64,000 bases of DNA from Spirochaetia bacterium (GCA_029975555.1 JARKOY010000149.1:62001-126000), one strand, 5' to 3'; shown: positions 1 through 9,669, numbered from the stretch's first letter. Translations and numbers: made by a program. Notes: generated by a model not told the origin, from the letters alone.

Positions 1-1823
1 ATGTCGGAGTTGGAAAGAATCGGCCTCTGCAGCTTGAGTTGTCTGCAGTGTTCGGGGGTCTCTTCGAGGAGGTTTTTCTGTGTTCCGATATAGTTTTCGA
101 GCGACATGACCGCCGACTCTCGGTACGGATCGATCGCGGGATTGGTCACTTGCGCGAATCGTTGCCGGAAGTACGCATAGAGCGGTGCCGGCGTTCGCGA
201 GAGAATTGCAGGCGGCTTTTTGGTCCCCATCGCAGAGACGGTCTCCTGCTTTTGAAGGAGCATCGGCTTTAAAATATTCATCGTGTCGTTGTCGTATTTG
301 AAATACGAGACGAGATATTGAAGCTCCGCGCTGGAAGGCCGGACGTCCGGGGCGGAGAAGAGGCCCCGCAGCTCGATTCGGTTTGTCTCGAGCCAGCGGC
401 GGTATGGTTTTTGTCTGCTGATGTGAGCCTTGATCTCCGCATCGCTGAGGAGCCTGCCGTGTTGGGTGTCGGCCAGCAGCATTTCGCCGGGCCGCAGAAT
501 ACCGCGCTCGAGGATGTCCGCTTCATCGATGTCGAGTACGCCGGCCTCGCTCGCCCCGATGAATCGCCCGGATTTGGTGAGCAAATACCGAAAGGGGCGC
601 AACCCATTGCGGTCGAGCGCGGCACCCACGACGCATCCGTCGGTAAAGCTCATGGCGGCCGGGCCGTCCCAGGTTTCCAGCATTGCCGCATGAAAGTCGT
701 AATAGGCCCTCTTGTCGTGCGAAATCTGTAAGCCTTCGCCGAAAGGTTCCTGCACCATCATCGCAAAGACCTGCTCGGGGCTTCTTCCTGCGTGTACCAG
801 AAGCTCGAAGATATTGTCGAAGATTGCGCTGTCGGAGCCCGTGGGATCGAGTATGGCGATGTCTTTGAAAAAATCTGCGCCGAAAAGCGGCGAAACCATG
901 GTCGCCTGCCGGGCCTTCATGGAATTGATATTCTTGCGGAGCGTGTTGATCTCGCCGTTGTGGGCGATCATGTGGAATGGTTGGGCGAGCGGCCACGAAG
1001 GGAAGGTGTTGGTGCTGTATCGCTGGTGCACAATCGCAAACTGACTTTCGAACAGCGGATCCCTGAGGTCGGGGTAGAAATTGGCAAATTGCGATGCGAC
1101 GAACATGCCTTTGTAGACGATCGTGCGGGCCGAAAGCGAGGGAATGTAGAATTCGTCATTGGAGAATCCCGCCTGTCGGGCTTCCTTCTCGATGTATTTT
1201 CTGAGGATGAAAAGGCTGCGCTCGAAGTCGTCGCCTTGGAGGCCATGCGCAGGTGCGGGGGCAGCGGCCGACGCGGAGGCTGCGAGTGATGCGGAGGCCG
1301 CCGATGGCGCAAGAGCAGCCTGGCAGATGCGTGGCATTGTCTTGTTGGCCCGCTCTCCGAGCACCTGAGGGAGGGTGGGCACATCGCGCCAGCAGAGGAT
1401 GGCAAAGCCGTGCACGGCCGCGATATCGGCCACAAGTGCCTTCGCCTTGGAGAATGCCTCGCGCTGGGCAGGCAGGAAGAACATGCCGATTCCGTACGGC
1501 AGGGCTGCATGTGCCGCACGTATGGCGCCCTCGATGTCCATTTCTCGGCGGAAAAAGCGGTCGGGTATTTGGCAAAGGATGCCTGCGCCGTCGCCGGTCT
1601 TTTTGTCGCCTCCGACAGCGCCGCGGTGCTCGAGGTTCTGCAGAATGGTGAGCGCGTCGGAGATGACGGTGTGGCTCGGCCCATTTTTGAGATCAGCGAC
1701 AATGCCGAGGCCGCACGCGTCGTGTTCGTGCTCGGGACGGTAGAGACCGCTTTGAGCTGGCAAGAGATTTTTGGTCGCACTGTGGCGAGGTTCAAATTGC
1801 TCTACAATATCGGCTCGCCTCAT
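1..1823 (-). CDS. gltB: Glutamate synthase large subunit, N-terminal part (cut by window edge)
   Basis: The reverse strand encodes about 607 residues that read as the N-terminal part of the glutamate synthase (GOGAT) large subunit. It covers the class II glutaminase domain, which releases ammonia from glutamine, and the start of the central region. The frame opens MRRADIVEQF and reaches EHEHDACGLG, where Cys37 fits the catalytic cysteine exposed after propeptide removal. Further motifs are LQNLEHRGAVGGDKKTGDG, the VHQRYSTNTFPSWPLAQPF block, MIAHNGEINTLRKN and GLRPFRY, all typical of GltB. Residues of roughly 168-194 form an Ala/Ser/Pro-rich insertion. ATG 1823 is the first in-frame Met, with only a weak SD. 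The gene sits next to icd and acn, which supply its 2-oxoglutarate. The FMN, iron-sulfur and C-terminal domains lie outside the window. Confidence 0.93.
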   Translation of the reverse strand, partial: MRRADIVEQFEPRHSATKNLLPAQSGLYRPEHEHDACGLGIVADLKNGPSHTVISDALTILQNLEHRGAVGGDKKTGDGAGILCQIPDRFFRREMDIEGAIRAAHAALPYGIGMFFLPAQREAFSKAKALVADIAAVHGFAILCWRDVPTLPQVLGERANKTMPRICQAALAPSAASASLAASASAAAPAPAHGLQGDDFERSLFILRKYIEKEARQAGFSNDEFYIPSLSARTIVYKGMFVASQFANFYPDLRDPLFESQFAIVHQRYSTNTFPSWPLAQPFHMIAHNGEINTLRKNINSMKARQATMVSPLFGADFFKDIAILDPTGSDSAIFDNIFELLVHAGRSPEQVFAMMVQEPFGEGLQISHDKRAYYDFHAAMLETWDGPAAMSFTDGCVVGAALDRNGLRPFRYLLTKSGRFIGASEAGVLDIDEADILERGILRPGEMLLADTQHGRLLSDAEIKAHISRQKPYRRWLETNRIELRGLFSAPDVRPSSAELQYLVSYFKYDNDTMNILKPMLLQKQETVSAMGTKKPPAILSRTPAPLYAYFRQRFAQVTNPAIDPYRESAVMSLENYIGTQKNLLEETPEHCRQLKLQRPILSNSD

Positions 1824-1907
1824 AGGGCTGGAAGCGCCTGCGTGAGGCGCATCGGAAAGAAGATTTTGCGATTTACAACGATAATTATGCACCTCGCTCT
1901 TGCTTTG

Positions 1908-1921
1908 TTGCATATTTATGC
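1908..1921. promoter_or_regulatory. Operator-like motif upstream of gltB
   Basis: TTGCATATTTATGC lies 85 nt upstream of the gltB start. The same 14 bases occur at 5395-5408 inside the acn/gltA divergent region, where they form a full palindrome. Here the right arm is only 5 of 7 matched. The remaining 1824-2042 sequence is AT-rich and holds no gene that I can support. Confidence 0.45.
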
Positions 1922-2042
1922 CTTCCTTTGCGTTGCTGCCGATAGTAACAGGCCTGACCCGCAGAATCAAGAGGTCGCTGCCTCATCGAAAATTGAAGAG
2001 AAGCGAAACCCACGTCTCCCCATTGCCTCATCGAAGCTCGAT

Positions 2043-3293
2043 TTATTCCATGTTTGCTATGATTTCCTTTGCAAAGTCGGAACAAGAAAGCATCGTGGCC
2101 CCTTCCATGTGGCTGGCCAGATCATGGGTCACGCGCTTTTTTGCAATCGAGCCGACCATGCCTTGCTGAATCAGACGGGCGGCCTCGATCCATCCAAGGT
2201 GTTCGAGCATGAGGCCTGCGCTCAGGATGAGAGAACCAGGATTGGCCTTGTTCTGCCCCGCCAGGTGTGGCGCCGTGCCATGGGTCGCTTCGAAGATAGC
2301 TGCAGAATCCCCTATATTTGCTCCGGGGGCCATGCCGAGGCCGCCGACCTGCGCGGCGCAGGCATCGGAAAGATAATCTCCATTGAGATTTGTTGTGGCG
2401 ATGACCGAATATTCTTCGGGGCGGAGGAGCAATTCTTGGAACATTGCATCGGCAATGACATCTTTGATGACCACCTTCCCGGGAGTGGGAACGGCCCCTG
2501 GTCCGTAAATGGTCTGTTGGGGAAATTCCGCCTGGGCGAGTTCGTACCCCCATGTTCGGAAGGCTCCCTCGGTATATTTCTGAATATTGCCCTTGTGGAC
2601 CAAGGTGACCGATGGAAGTCCCATCGCAAGCGCATATTGAATTGCTCGGCGGATGAGGCGCTTTGAGCCTGCTTCGCTTATGGGCTTTATGCCAATGGCG
2701 GTCGCCGCAGTGTCCGTAATCTTGTTGCCCTCATGGGGTGTTGCATTGATTGCTTCGATGATGGCGAGCGCTTCGGCGCTGCCAGCTGGCCATTCGATGC
2801 CTGCATACACATCTTCGGTGTTTTCGCGGAATATGACCACGTCGAGCCGTTCGGGGTGCTTCATCGGCGAAGGCACGCCCGGAAAATAGCGCACGGGCCT
2901 GACGCACGCATACAAGTCGAGTTCTCTCCGGAGCGCCACGTTGATCGATCGAATACCGCCGCTCACGGGTGTTGTTAAGGGTCCTTTGATCGCTACTTTG
3001 AATTTCCGGATCGCGTCCAAGGTCTCCGCAGGCAGCCATGCATCTTCACCATAGACAGAGAGCGCTTTTTCGCCTGCATATATTTCGAGCCAGCTGATCT
3101 TTCTTTTCCCACCATAGGCTTTCTGGACCGCGGCATCGACGACGGTGCGCATGGCGGGGCTGATGTCCTTGCCGATGCCATCTCCTTCGATAAAGGGAAT
3201 GATGGGGTTGTCGGGGACGTTGAGTGCACCACCCTTGTCGACCTCGATTGCGCTGCCCTCGGCAGGCACGATCAGCGTGGAACATGCTTTCAT
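2043..3293 (-). CDS. icd: Isocitrate dehydrogenase (NADP-type)
   Basis: A 416-residue isocitrate dehydrogenase that oxidatively decarboxylates isocitrate to 2-oxoglutarate in the cytoplasm. Length and sequence match the E. coli-type enzyme. Visible motifs are [12 protein letters not shown] near residue 35, the substrate-binding segment [22 protein letters not shown], the [13 protein letters not shown] block, [14 protein letters not shown] with the catalytic Lys, and [19 protein letters not shown] near the cofactor site. The start ATG overlaps the end of acn by 4 nt (3290-3293), so the two are translationally coupled and belong to one operon. With gltA and gltB it completes an acetyl-CoA to glutamate route. 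NADP use is inferred from family resemblance only. Confidence 0.95.
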   Translation of the reverse strand: MKACSTLIVPAEGSAIEVDKGGALNVPDNPIIPFIEGDGIGKDISPAMRTVVDAAVQKAYGGKRKISWLEIYAGEKALSVYGEDAWLPAETLDAIRKFKVAIKGPLTTPVSGGIRSINVALRRELDLYACVRPVRYFPGVPSPMKHPERLDVVIFRENTEDVYAGIEWPAGSAEALAIIEAINATPHEGNKITDTAATAIGIKPISEAGSKRLIRRAIQYALAMGLPSVTLVHKGNIQKYTEGAFRTWGYELAQAEFPQQTIYGPGAVPTPGKVVIKDVIADAMFQELLLRPEEYSVIATTNLNGDYLSDACAAQVGGLGMAPGANIGDSAAIFEATHGTAPHLAGQNKANPGSLILSAGLMLEHLGWIEAARLIQQGMVGSIAKKRVTHDLASHMEGATMLSCSDFAKEIIANME

Positions 3294-5290
3294 GGTTGGT
3301 CCTCCTGTGGTGTAGTCTCTCTTGTACCGGTGAGCTCCTTGAGCGCACGGCGCGCCGCGTTGAGCGCTCCCCCTGCGCGGAGTATTTCGATCTGGCGCTC
3401 CGAGAGGGTGTGCTTTGTCGTGAATGACTCGCCTGTGGTCAGATTCTGCACTTCGATTCTGTTGTCTCTCAGCCCCTCGAAAAGGTTTTCGATCGTTAGG
3501 CGGTCGCCTTGCCTGGTCTTTGCAGCGTCGCGGGGGTTGTCAAACACGAGTGGGACAATCCCGGCGTTCACGAGATTCTGGTGGTGAATTCGAGCATAGG
3601 ATTTGGCGATAACCGCGCGGACTCCCAAAAAGCGCGGGGCCAAGGCCGCGTGCTCGCGGCTCGACCCTTGGCCGTAATTTTCTCCCGCGACGAGAATGCC
3701 ACCCACTGCAGCGCGCGCCCGCTTGGGGAACGAAGGATCGAGGGCATTGAAGCAGTATTCCGAAATGGCCGGAAGATTCGAGCGGAGCGACAGTATCTTG
3801 CTGCCTGCAGGCAGAATGTGATCCGTGGTGATGTTGTCGCTCATCACCAAAAGCACTTCGCCTTGGATTGTGTTGGGAATAGGTTCGAAGTCGGGCAGAG
3901 GAGCGATGTTGGGGCCGCGCCGTATGGTCTGCGAGCGCCCTTCTGGCTTCGGGAAGATGATCATCGAGTCATCTACCACCATGGGGTCGGGGCCGCAAGG
4001 AGGCTCTATACTGCCCATGTCGCGCGGATCGGTGATGACGCCCGTTATTGCGGATGCTGCCGCAGTTTCTGCACTGACAAGGTAGACGAAGGCATCTCTT
4101 GTGCCTGAGCGCCCTTCAAAGTTGCGGTTGGATGTGCGCAATGAAATGCCGCCTGTTCTTGGAGCCTGACCAATGCCGATGCATGGCCCGCAGGCAGATT
4201 CGAGGATGCGCGCTCCGGCCTCAATTAAATCGGTCAGGATGCCCGCGCGGCTAATCATGAGCAGCGTCTGTCGCGAGCCGGGGGCAATCACCAGACTGGT
4301 TCTTTCTGCAACGTGGCGCCCTTTCAAAATTTTGGCGCTCACTGCCAAGTCACAATACGAAGCATTCGTGCAACTTCCGATGAAGCACTGGTCTACCGGT
4401 GTTCCGGCAACAGTCCGCACCGGTACGACCTTGTCAGGCATGTGCGGCAGCGCAATGAGCGGCTCCAGGGCTGAAAGGTCGATCTCAATTTCTTCGTCGT
4501 ATGCTGCATCGGCGTCAGCGGCGAGGGGGACAAAATCCTGTCCGCGCCCCTGCGCTTCGAGGAAACATTGTGTCTGCTCATCGCTCGGAAAGACTGAGGT
4601 GGTTGCGCCCAATTCTGCGCCCATGTTCGCAATGGTCGCTCTCTGCGGGATGGTGAGTGTTTTCACGCCTTCACCTGAATATTCGAATATCTTTCCTACA
4701 CCACCTTTTACTGTTAATCTGCGCAAAATTTCGAGAATAATATCTTTTGCGCTCACCATTGGTCCAAGTCTACCTTTGAGATTGATCCGTACGATCTTCG
4801 GATAGGGAAATGAGAACGGCAAACCTGCCATCGCAAGTGCAACGTCGAGCCCGCCTGCTCCAATGGCCAGCATGCCGAGCGCTCCTGCAGTAGGCGTATG
4901 GCTGTCGGATCCTAAGAGCGTCTTGCCGGGAACGCCGAATCGTTCTAGGTGGACCTGGTGGCAAATTCCATTGCCCGGCCGCGAAAAAATAATGCCATAT
5001 TTCGCAGCGACATCCTGGAGGTACGTGTGGTCGTCGGCATTTTCGAAGCCGACCTGAAGCGTGTTGTGATCGACGTAGCTCACCGATCGTTCGGTTTGTA
5101 TATGTTCGACACCCAAGGCCTCGAACTGTAGATAGGCCATGGTGCCGGTTGTATCCTGCGTGAGCGTCTGGTCGATTCTGATCGGCAGTTCTTTACCCTG
5201 CAATGCAGAGGAGGGTTTCCCTGTGTCGAAGAAAGCCCCCTCTATTGCATGACGTGCAAGCAGCTTTTGAACCAGGTTCATTCCAGCCAT
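3290..5290 (-). CDS. acn: Aconitate hydratase
   Basis: A 666-residue aconitase that isomerises citrate to isocitrate using a [4Fe-4S] cluster. N-terminal cluster and substrate motifs include [19 protein letters not shown] and [22 protein letters not shown]. The cluster cysteines are in [14 protein letters not shown] and [15 protein letters not shown]. The swivel domain follows, with [20 protein letters not shown]. This length fits the shorter, mitochondrial-like aconitases of anaerobes rather than the roughly 890-residue AcnA. ATG 5290 has SD TAGGAG at good spacing. The gene is first in an acn-icd operon that diverges from gltA. A TATACT-like -10 can be placed at 5348-5353 on the reverse strand, but its -35 is weak. 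Confidence 0.95.
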   Translation of the reverse strand: MAGMNLVQKLLARHAIEGAFFDTGKPSSALQGKELPIRIDQTLTQDTTGTMAYLQFEALGVEHIQTERSVSYVDHNTLQVGFENADDHTYLQDVAAKYGIIFSRPGNGICHQVHLERFGVPGKTLLGSDSHTPTAGALGMLAIGAGGLDVALAMAGLPFSFPYPKIVRINLKGRLGPMVSAKDIILEILRRLTVKGGVGKIFEYSGEGVKTLTIPQRATIANMGAELGATTSVFPSDEQTQCFLEAQGRGQDFVPLAADADAAYDEEIEIDLSALEPLIALPHMPDKVVPVRTVAGTPVDQCFIGSCTNASYCDLAVSAKILKGRHVAERTSLVIAPGSRQTLLMISRAGILTDLIEAGARILESACGPCIGIGQAPRTGGISLRTSNRNFEGRSGTRDAFVYLVSAETAAASAITGVITDPRDMGSIEPPCGPDPMVVDDSMIIFPKPEGRSQTIRRGPNIAPLPDFEPIPNTIQGEVLLVMSDNITTDHILPAGSKILSLRSNLPAISEYCFNALDPSFPKRARAAVGGILVAGENYGQGSSREHAALAPRFLGVRAVIAKSYARIHHQNLVNAGIVPLVFDNPRDAAKTRQGDRLTIENLFEGLRDNRIEVQNLTTGESFTTKHTLSERQIEILRAGGALNAARRALKELTGTRETTPQEDQP

Positions 5291-5394
5291 ACCATTCTCC
5301 TATTGAACCGAACAATTTTCATGTCGCAGCCTTGCAGACCAGCACGCAGTATATTCATTTTTCCAAAAATAAGGAATATCTATACCACCCCATC

Positions 5395-5410
5395 TTGCAT
5401 ATTTATGCAA
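5395..5410. promoter_or_regulatory. Palindromic operator candidate between acn and gltA
   Basis: TTGCATATTTATGCAA has perfect 7-base arms around TT. It lies in the 170-bp divergent region between acn and gltA, about 50 bp upstream of each plausible transcription start. Fourteen of its bases recur upstream of gltB (1908-1921), so one regulator could act on all three transcripts. TTGCAT itself could also be the -35 of gltA, with TATTAC at 5420-5425, although the 19-nt spacer is long. Confidence 0.5.
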
Positions 5411-5460
5411 AACATGGTTTATTACATCGCATTTCATAGCCGCCAAATGAGGAGGTGCCT

Positions 5461-6798
5461 ATGGACATGCAGTATCATCTCGCCAAGATTTTCGAGAATA
5501 ATACCATTGAAGAGAATTTATACTCGCTCTACGACGTCAAGCGAGGCCTGAGGAATGCAAATGGCACCGGCGTCGTCGTCGGTCTTACGAGGGTCGGCGA
5601 TGTTCATGGCTATATCATGGACGAAGGCGAACGCGTGCCCGTGGACGGAAAACTTTACTATCGAGGCATCGATGTCGAAATGCTGGTGCACCATGCACAG
5701 CAAGAAAATCGATATGGATACGAAGAAGCAGTCTACCTTTTGATGTTCGGGGATCTCCCTACAAAGGACGAGCTCGATGCGTTTACGCGCTATCTCGGAG
5801 AAAAACGAGCGCTGCCCGACAACTTTGCCGAAGATAGCATCATGAAAGCCCCTTCCCCCAACATCATGAATAAATTGGCCCTGTCGGTGCTCGCCTGTTA
5901 CGCCCACGATCCCAATCCGGAAGATATGTCCCCGGAAAATGTGCTGCGCCAGTGCCTCGAGCTTATCGCCCGATTTCCCACCATTGTGGCATATTCCTAT
6001 ATGGCGAAAAAGCATTACTACGATCGAGAGAGCCTTTTCATTCATACTCCCGCCGCCAATGGATCGACTGCCGAGACGCTCCTTTCCCTCATACGGCCTG
6101 ATCAGAAATTTACTCCACTCGAGGCCGAAGTATTGGACCTCGCGCTCATCCTCCACGCCGAGCACGGTGGAGGCAACAACTCTACCTTTACCGTCCGCGT
6201 CGTCACCTCGGCAGAGACGGACACCTATTCGGCCATCGCTGCCGGCGTAGAGTCCCTGAAAGGGAACAAACACGGCGGCGCCAACATTAAAGTCATGGGC
6301 ATGATGGAAGACATTAAAGCTTCGGTGAAGGATTGGTCGGACGAAGAAGAGGTGGCGGCATACTTGGCCACGCTGTTGAGAGGAGAGGCGTACGATCGCA
6401 CAGGCCTCATCTATGGACAGGGGCATGCGGTCTACACGCTGTCCGATCCTCGCGCGAGCCTACTGCGCAGTAAGGCTGAAGAGCTTGCGGCGGCGAAGGG
6501 GTTTGAAAAGGAATTTCAGCTCTACCGCACGATCGAACGCCTGGTGCCGAGTGTGTTCCAACAGGTGAAGGGTTCGGCCAAACCGATTTGTACCAATGTG
6601 GATTTTTATTCCGGTTTTGTCTACCACATGCTCGGCATTCCTGAAGAACTCTATACCCCGATCTTCGCGATCAGCAGGGTGGCCGGATGGTGCGCCCATC
6701 GAATGGAGGAAATAGTGGCAGGCGGCAGAATTATTAGGCCTGCAAATAAATGTGTGCAGCCCAGGCGTGCATACATACCTTTGGCGGAGCGACATTAG
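5461..6798 (+). CDS. gltA: Citrate synthase
   Basis: A 445-residue citrate synthase condensing acetyl-CoA with oxaloacetate. It shows the large alpha domain with LYYRGIDVEMLV, then LILHAEHGGGNNSTFTVRVV with the catalytic His, SLKGNKHGGANIKVMGMM, IYGQGHAVYTLSDPRA, and VDFYSGFVYHMLGIP with the catalytic Asp. It is of the kind seen in clostridia and spirochaetes, about 445-450 residues. The GTG at 5455 falls inside the SD (GGAGGT 5451-5456), so ATG 5461 is the better start. The gene diverges from the acn-icd operon and feeds it citrate. Its stop codon TAG (6796-6798) is the first three bases of a dispersed repeat. Confidence 0.95.
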   Translation: MDMQYHLAKIFENNTIEENLYSLYDVKRGLRNANGTGVVVGLTRVGDVHGYIMDEGERVPVDGKLYYRGIDVEMLVHHAQQENRYGYEEAVYLLMFGDLPTKDELDAFTRYLGEKRALPDNFAEDSIMKAPSPNIMNKLALSVLACYAHDPNPEDMSPENVLRQCLELIARFPTIVAYSYMAKKHYYDRESLFIHTPAANGSTAETLLSLIRPDQKFTPLEAEVLDLALILHAEHGGGNNSTFTVRVVTSAETDTYSAIAAGVESLKGNKHGGANIKVMGMMEDIKASVKDWSDEEEVAAYLATLLRGEAYDRTGLIYGQGHAVYTLSDPRASLLRSKAEELAAAKGFEKEFQLYRTIERLVPSVFQQVKGSAKPICTNVDFYSGFVYHMLGIPEELYTPIFAISRVAGWCAHRMEEIVAGGRIIRPANKCVQPRRAYIPLAERH

Positions 6799-6812
6799 TG
6801 CTCTCAACCTTG
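6796..6812 (+). repeat. Single copy of the dispersed AGTGCTCTCAACCTTGGGTA repeat
   Basis: TAGTGCTCTCAACCTTG matches the outer 17 bases of the repeat found as inverted pairs near 14.8 kb and 37.2 kb. Its leading TAG is the gltA stop codon. No inverted partner is visible downstream before the next gene, so this looks like a solo or decayed copy. Confidence 0.6.
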
Positions 6813-6869
6813 TGCTTGCTGTACACAGCCCATGAATCTGCTCCTCATCCATAGAAAAGAGTTGGCGTT

Positions 6870-6886
6870 GGACGAGCAGATCGTCC
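6870..6886. promoter_or_regulatory. Dyad next to the glycosidase promoter
   Basis: GGACGA-GCAGA-TCGTCC is a perfect 6-base inverted repeat that ends one base before the -35 hexamer at 6887. The position would suit a regulator of the downstream lipoprotein glycosidase gene. Confidence 0.35.
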
Positions 6887-6915
6887 TTGCATTTATTATG
6901 GCAACTTATGATAAT
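6887..6915 (+). promoter_or_regulatory. Sigma-70-type promoter for the lipoprotein glycosidase
   Basis: TTGCAT (6887-6892), a 17-nt spacer and GATAAT (6910-6915) precede the ATG at 6945 by about 30 nt. The predicted start site is near 6922. Confidence 0.5.
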
Positions 6916-6944
6916 ATCTATAGAAAAACACAGGAATTTTGCCT

Positions 6945-8086
6945 ATGCGCGCGGTGAGAATTGTGCCGATGGGCATATTCTTCGTTTTTTCCCTCGTGTG
7001 GACAGGATGTGGGAGAAATCCTGCCGGTGTGGGCGAGCTTCCCCACGTCAATGTCGACACTGTGTTCGAGCTTCAGGGCTTCAATATATGCGCCTGGGAC
7101 AAGAACGGGTGGAGCAATGAAGCGCTCGTCGACAAAGCTCTAAACTTCGCGCTGGAAGAGGGCGCGAATTTTCTTGCGCTGGACTGGCCGGTCAATTTCA
7201 ACGACGACGGCACGATGGTGGCGTTCGAGCATTCGCTTCATCCACATTGGGGTGATATCCAACGGCTCATTGGAAAAGCCAAGCGACATGGATTCTTTCT
7301 CATGCTCAAGCCTCATACCACGAAGGCAGACAGCGCGGAAAATCGCAATATCTGGAACACCGATACCGCCTACTTCCTTCCTGGCACATTCTTTCCTGCC
7401 TACAAGGGCTATCTCGAAGAACTTGCCGACTTTGCGACGCAAAACGATGTCGACGCCATCTGCATCGGCACCGAGATGAACCACCTCGATACCGATTATC
7501 ATGTGACCAGTGGGCTGAGCTTGTCCAGGCTGTGCGGGCGCGTTTTCAGGGGCTCGTCGCCTACGATGCGCTGTTCAATCGTTTGTTGAGATCAGTGCCG
7601 GACATCGAGGAGGTGTGCTTCTGGGATGTGGTCGACCTCGTCGGAGTATCGCTCTACGTGCCGGTGACGCGCAACGATGCTGCGAGCGTGGAGGACATTC
7701 GGCGCGGTTGGTTCGAGAGCCTCGAGTCTGAGCCCGCGTTCGAGATCGGCGATGTCATCGAGTATCTCAAGGGCATTGCACACAACGCGGGCAAGCCGCT
7801 CATGGCGCTGGAAGGTGGATACCAAAGCGTGAACGGCGGCTTGTACGACATGTCGGGTCCATCTTACGAGAAAACAGTGAACTATGACCTGCAGCGCCGC
7901 GGGCTGGACGCGTACCTGGGGGTCTTGTCTGAAAACAACGACGGCTGGTTCAAGGGCGTGAGCCTGTGGCAACTTACGCCCTCAATGCTGAGTTCTGGCA
8001 ATCTCCAGACGATCTGGCACACGCAGGAATTTACGGTGTACGGAAAGCCTGCCGCGGATGTGGTGAAGGCGCATTTTTTCCGGTAG
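6945..8086 (+). pseudogene. Lipoprotein glycoside-hydrolase-like TIM barrel, frameshifted
   Basis: Two overlapping frames together encode one glycosidase-like protein. Frame one (6945-7589) starts with a lipoprotein signal, MRAVRIVPMG then hydrophobic residues and VWTGCG, with a lipobox-like Cys. It continues with GFNICAWDKNGWSNEALVD and IGTEMNHLDTDY, whose Glu is a plausible acid/base. The second frame reads WAELVQAVRARFQGL from 7511 and runs to 8086, with MALEGGYQSVNGG offering a second Glu. A single base appears lost between about 7491 and 7511, since codon TGG at 7511 continues the protein one frame over. No slippery heptamer is visible. The fold resembles GH113/GTA-TIM type hydrolases, with no substrate evidence. 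It could be a true pseudogene or a sequencing error. Confidence 0.6.
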
Positions 8087-8090
8087 TTTA

Positions 8091-8119
8091 TTGACAGTAT
8101 GTCTCGGTCACTCTATTGT
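8091..8119 (+). promoter_or_regulatory. Sigma-70-type promoter for the purine nucleoside phosphorylase
   Basis: TTGACA (8091-8096), a 17-nt spacer and TATTGT (8114-8119) give a start site near 8126, with a leader of about 23 nt before ATG 8149. Confidence 0.65.
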
Positions 8120-8148
8120 CGGGGCAGCTGAACGTATGCGGGGACAGT

Positions 8149-8985
8149 ATGTACACATTTGAAGATATCCAGTTGGCTGCGGCTCTTCTTCGGGAGCGGT
8201 TGGGGGATGCGCCGGCGTGTGCGCTCGTGCTTGGTTCGGGGCTTGGGGGCTTTGCGGAGGCGCTTGAGCATTCAGTCTCCCTGAACTACAGGGATATTCC
8301 TGGTTTCCCATTTTCTACGGCGCCGGGACACGCGGGGCGTTTTGTGGCGGGGCTCGCCGAGGGGGTGAAGGTGCTTGCGATGCAGGGAAGGTTCCACTGC
8401 TACGAAGGATGGCACGCCTCCCAGATAGCATTTCCGGTGCGAGTGTTGCGGGCATATGGAGTTCGGATACTCTTGCTCACGAATGCTGCCGGCGGCGTAA
8501 ATACGGATTTCAGCCCCGGTGATTTTATGCTCATCAAGGACCACATCAACCTGTCGGGGCGGAATCCTCTCGTGGGCGCCAACGATGAGCGCATCGGTCC
8601 GCGGTTTCCCGATATGAGTAAGGTCTATGATCCTGCGCTTCGCCGGCTCGCGCGCGATGCCGCACACAGCATCGGAATCGGTCTCCACGAAGGAGTGTAT
8701 GCGTGGTTTCTCGGTCCGAGTTTTGAGACGCCAGCGGAAATTCACATGGCCCGCGTGCTTGGCGCCGATGCGGTCGGTATGTCGACGGTCCCCGAAGTGA
8801 TAGCCGCGGCACACTGTGGCATGCGGGTGCTCGGTATCTCGTGCATTACGAACATGGCGGCAGGGATTCTCGATCAGCCGATTACGGCCGAAGAAGTGCT
8901 CGCGATTTCGGCGCGCAGGCAACCTGACTTTGCCGCGCTGGTGAAGCTGATTCTTGCGCGGATCGATGCCGAACAATACGCGTGA
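8149..8985 (+). CDS. Purine nucleoside phosphorylase
   Basis: A 278-residue trimeric-type purine nucleoside phosphorylase. It cleaves inosine or guanosine with phosphate to base and ribose-1-phosphate in purine salvage. Family motifs are LVLGSGLGGFAEAL (phosphate binding), MQGRFHCYEGW, LLTNAAGGVNTDFSPGDFMLIKDHIN and GPSFETPAEIHMARVLGADAVGMSTVPEVIAAAHCGMRVLGIS with the purine-binding Glu and the conserved Met. A TTG at 8116 extends the frame, but ATG 8149 has GGGGA at suitable spacing and gives the usual family length. The gene has its own promoter and converges with pcm. Confidence 0.93.
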   Translation: MYTFEDIQLAAALLRERLGDAPACALVLGSGLGGFAEALEHSVSLNYRDIPGFPFSTAPGHAGRFVAGLAEGVKVLAMQGRFHCYEGWHASQIAFPVRVLRAYGVRILLLTNAAGGVNTDFSPGDFMLIKDHINLSGRNPLVGANDERIGPRFPDMSKVYDPALRRLARDAAHSIGIGLHEGVYAWFLGPSFETPAEIHMARVLGADAVGMSTVPEVIAAAHCGMRVLGISCITNMAAGILDQPITAEEVLAISARRQPDFAALVKLILARIDAEQYA

Positions 8986-9018
8986 TGGCGCAGCGCTCGC
9001 AGGCTGCACACCCTTGCT

Positions 9019-9669
9019 TTAGATATCGCTCACGCCGTGCCGCATCGGCACGAAGGCCACGTCGAACAGCGCTTCGGTGTCGAAGTGCGCGCCGCGCCGT
9101 GTCGTGCGCACGAGCGTCTGTGCACCCAAGGGCCCTACTGGGGCGACAAGCCTTCCGCCGTCGGCGAGCTGGCGCAGCATTGCGTTCGGAATATCGGATG
9201 GGGCGGCGCTGAGAACAATTGCATCGAAGGGAGCCTCTTCTTCCCAGCCGTAAAAACCGTCGCCGAGCCTGAATTCAACATTGTCAATCTTGAGAGACGC
9301 AAGCGTAGCGCGCGCCCGCTCTAGGAGGACGGCGATCCGCTCTACGGTGTAGATTTCTTGTGCGAGCAGGGAGAGCACCGCCGTCTGGTAGCCCGAACCC
9401 GTGCCTATTTCGAGGACTCGCTCGCTTCCTTTAAGCGCAAGCGCCTCTGCCATGAATGCGACAATGTAGGGCTGAGAAATCGTCTGGCCTGACCCTATGG
9501 GTAAAGGGTAATCGTCGTAGGCTTCAGCGCTGTAGGATTGTGGTATGAAGAGATGTCGCGGCACCGCGCGCATGGCCTCGAGCACGCGTCTGTCTCTCAC
9601 GCCGCGCGCGGCGATCTGCGACCAAACCATAACGTCGCGCTCATCCTTGCGCTCTTCACATGTCATCAT
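9019..9669 (-). CDS. pcm: Protein-L-isoaspartate O-methyltransferase
   Basis: A 216-residue Pcm that methylates isoaspartyl residues in damaged proteins using S-adenosylmethionine. It carries the N-terminal substrate region with RHLFIPQSYSAEAYDDYPLPIGSGQTISQPY, SAM motif I VLEIGTGSGYQTAVLS, and the GDGFYGWEEEAPFDAIVLSAA block. Its length is normal. It starts MMTCEERKDERDVMVW. A TATAAT (reverse strand, 9685-9690) lies 15 nt upstream of the start, so the leader would be about 8 nt and contain a purine-rich AGAGAAG. The gene stands alone, convergent with the phosphorylase. Confidence 0.93.
   Translation of the reverse strand: MMTCEERKDERDVMVWSQIAARGVRDRRVLEAMRAVPRHLFIPQSYSAEAYDDYPLPIGSGQTISQPYIVAFMAEALALKGSERVLEIGTGSGYQTAVLSLLAQEIYTVERIAVLLERARATLASLKIDNVEFRLGDGFYGWEEEAPFDAIVLSAAPSDIPNAMLRQLADGGRLVAPVGPLGAQTLVRTTRRGAHFDTEALFDVAFVPMRHGVSDI

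Noticed and set aside
6887-6904. Third copy of the gltB/acn palindrome near the glycosidase gene
   Set aside because: TTGCATTTATTATGGCAA resembles it, but the centre length differs and it can be explained as the -35 region. It was kept only as a remark.
7500-7520. Programmed -1 frameshift in the glycosidase gene
   Set aside because: No slippery heptamer or downstream structure is visible. A mutation or sequence error is simpler.
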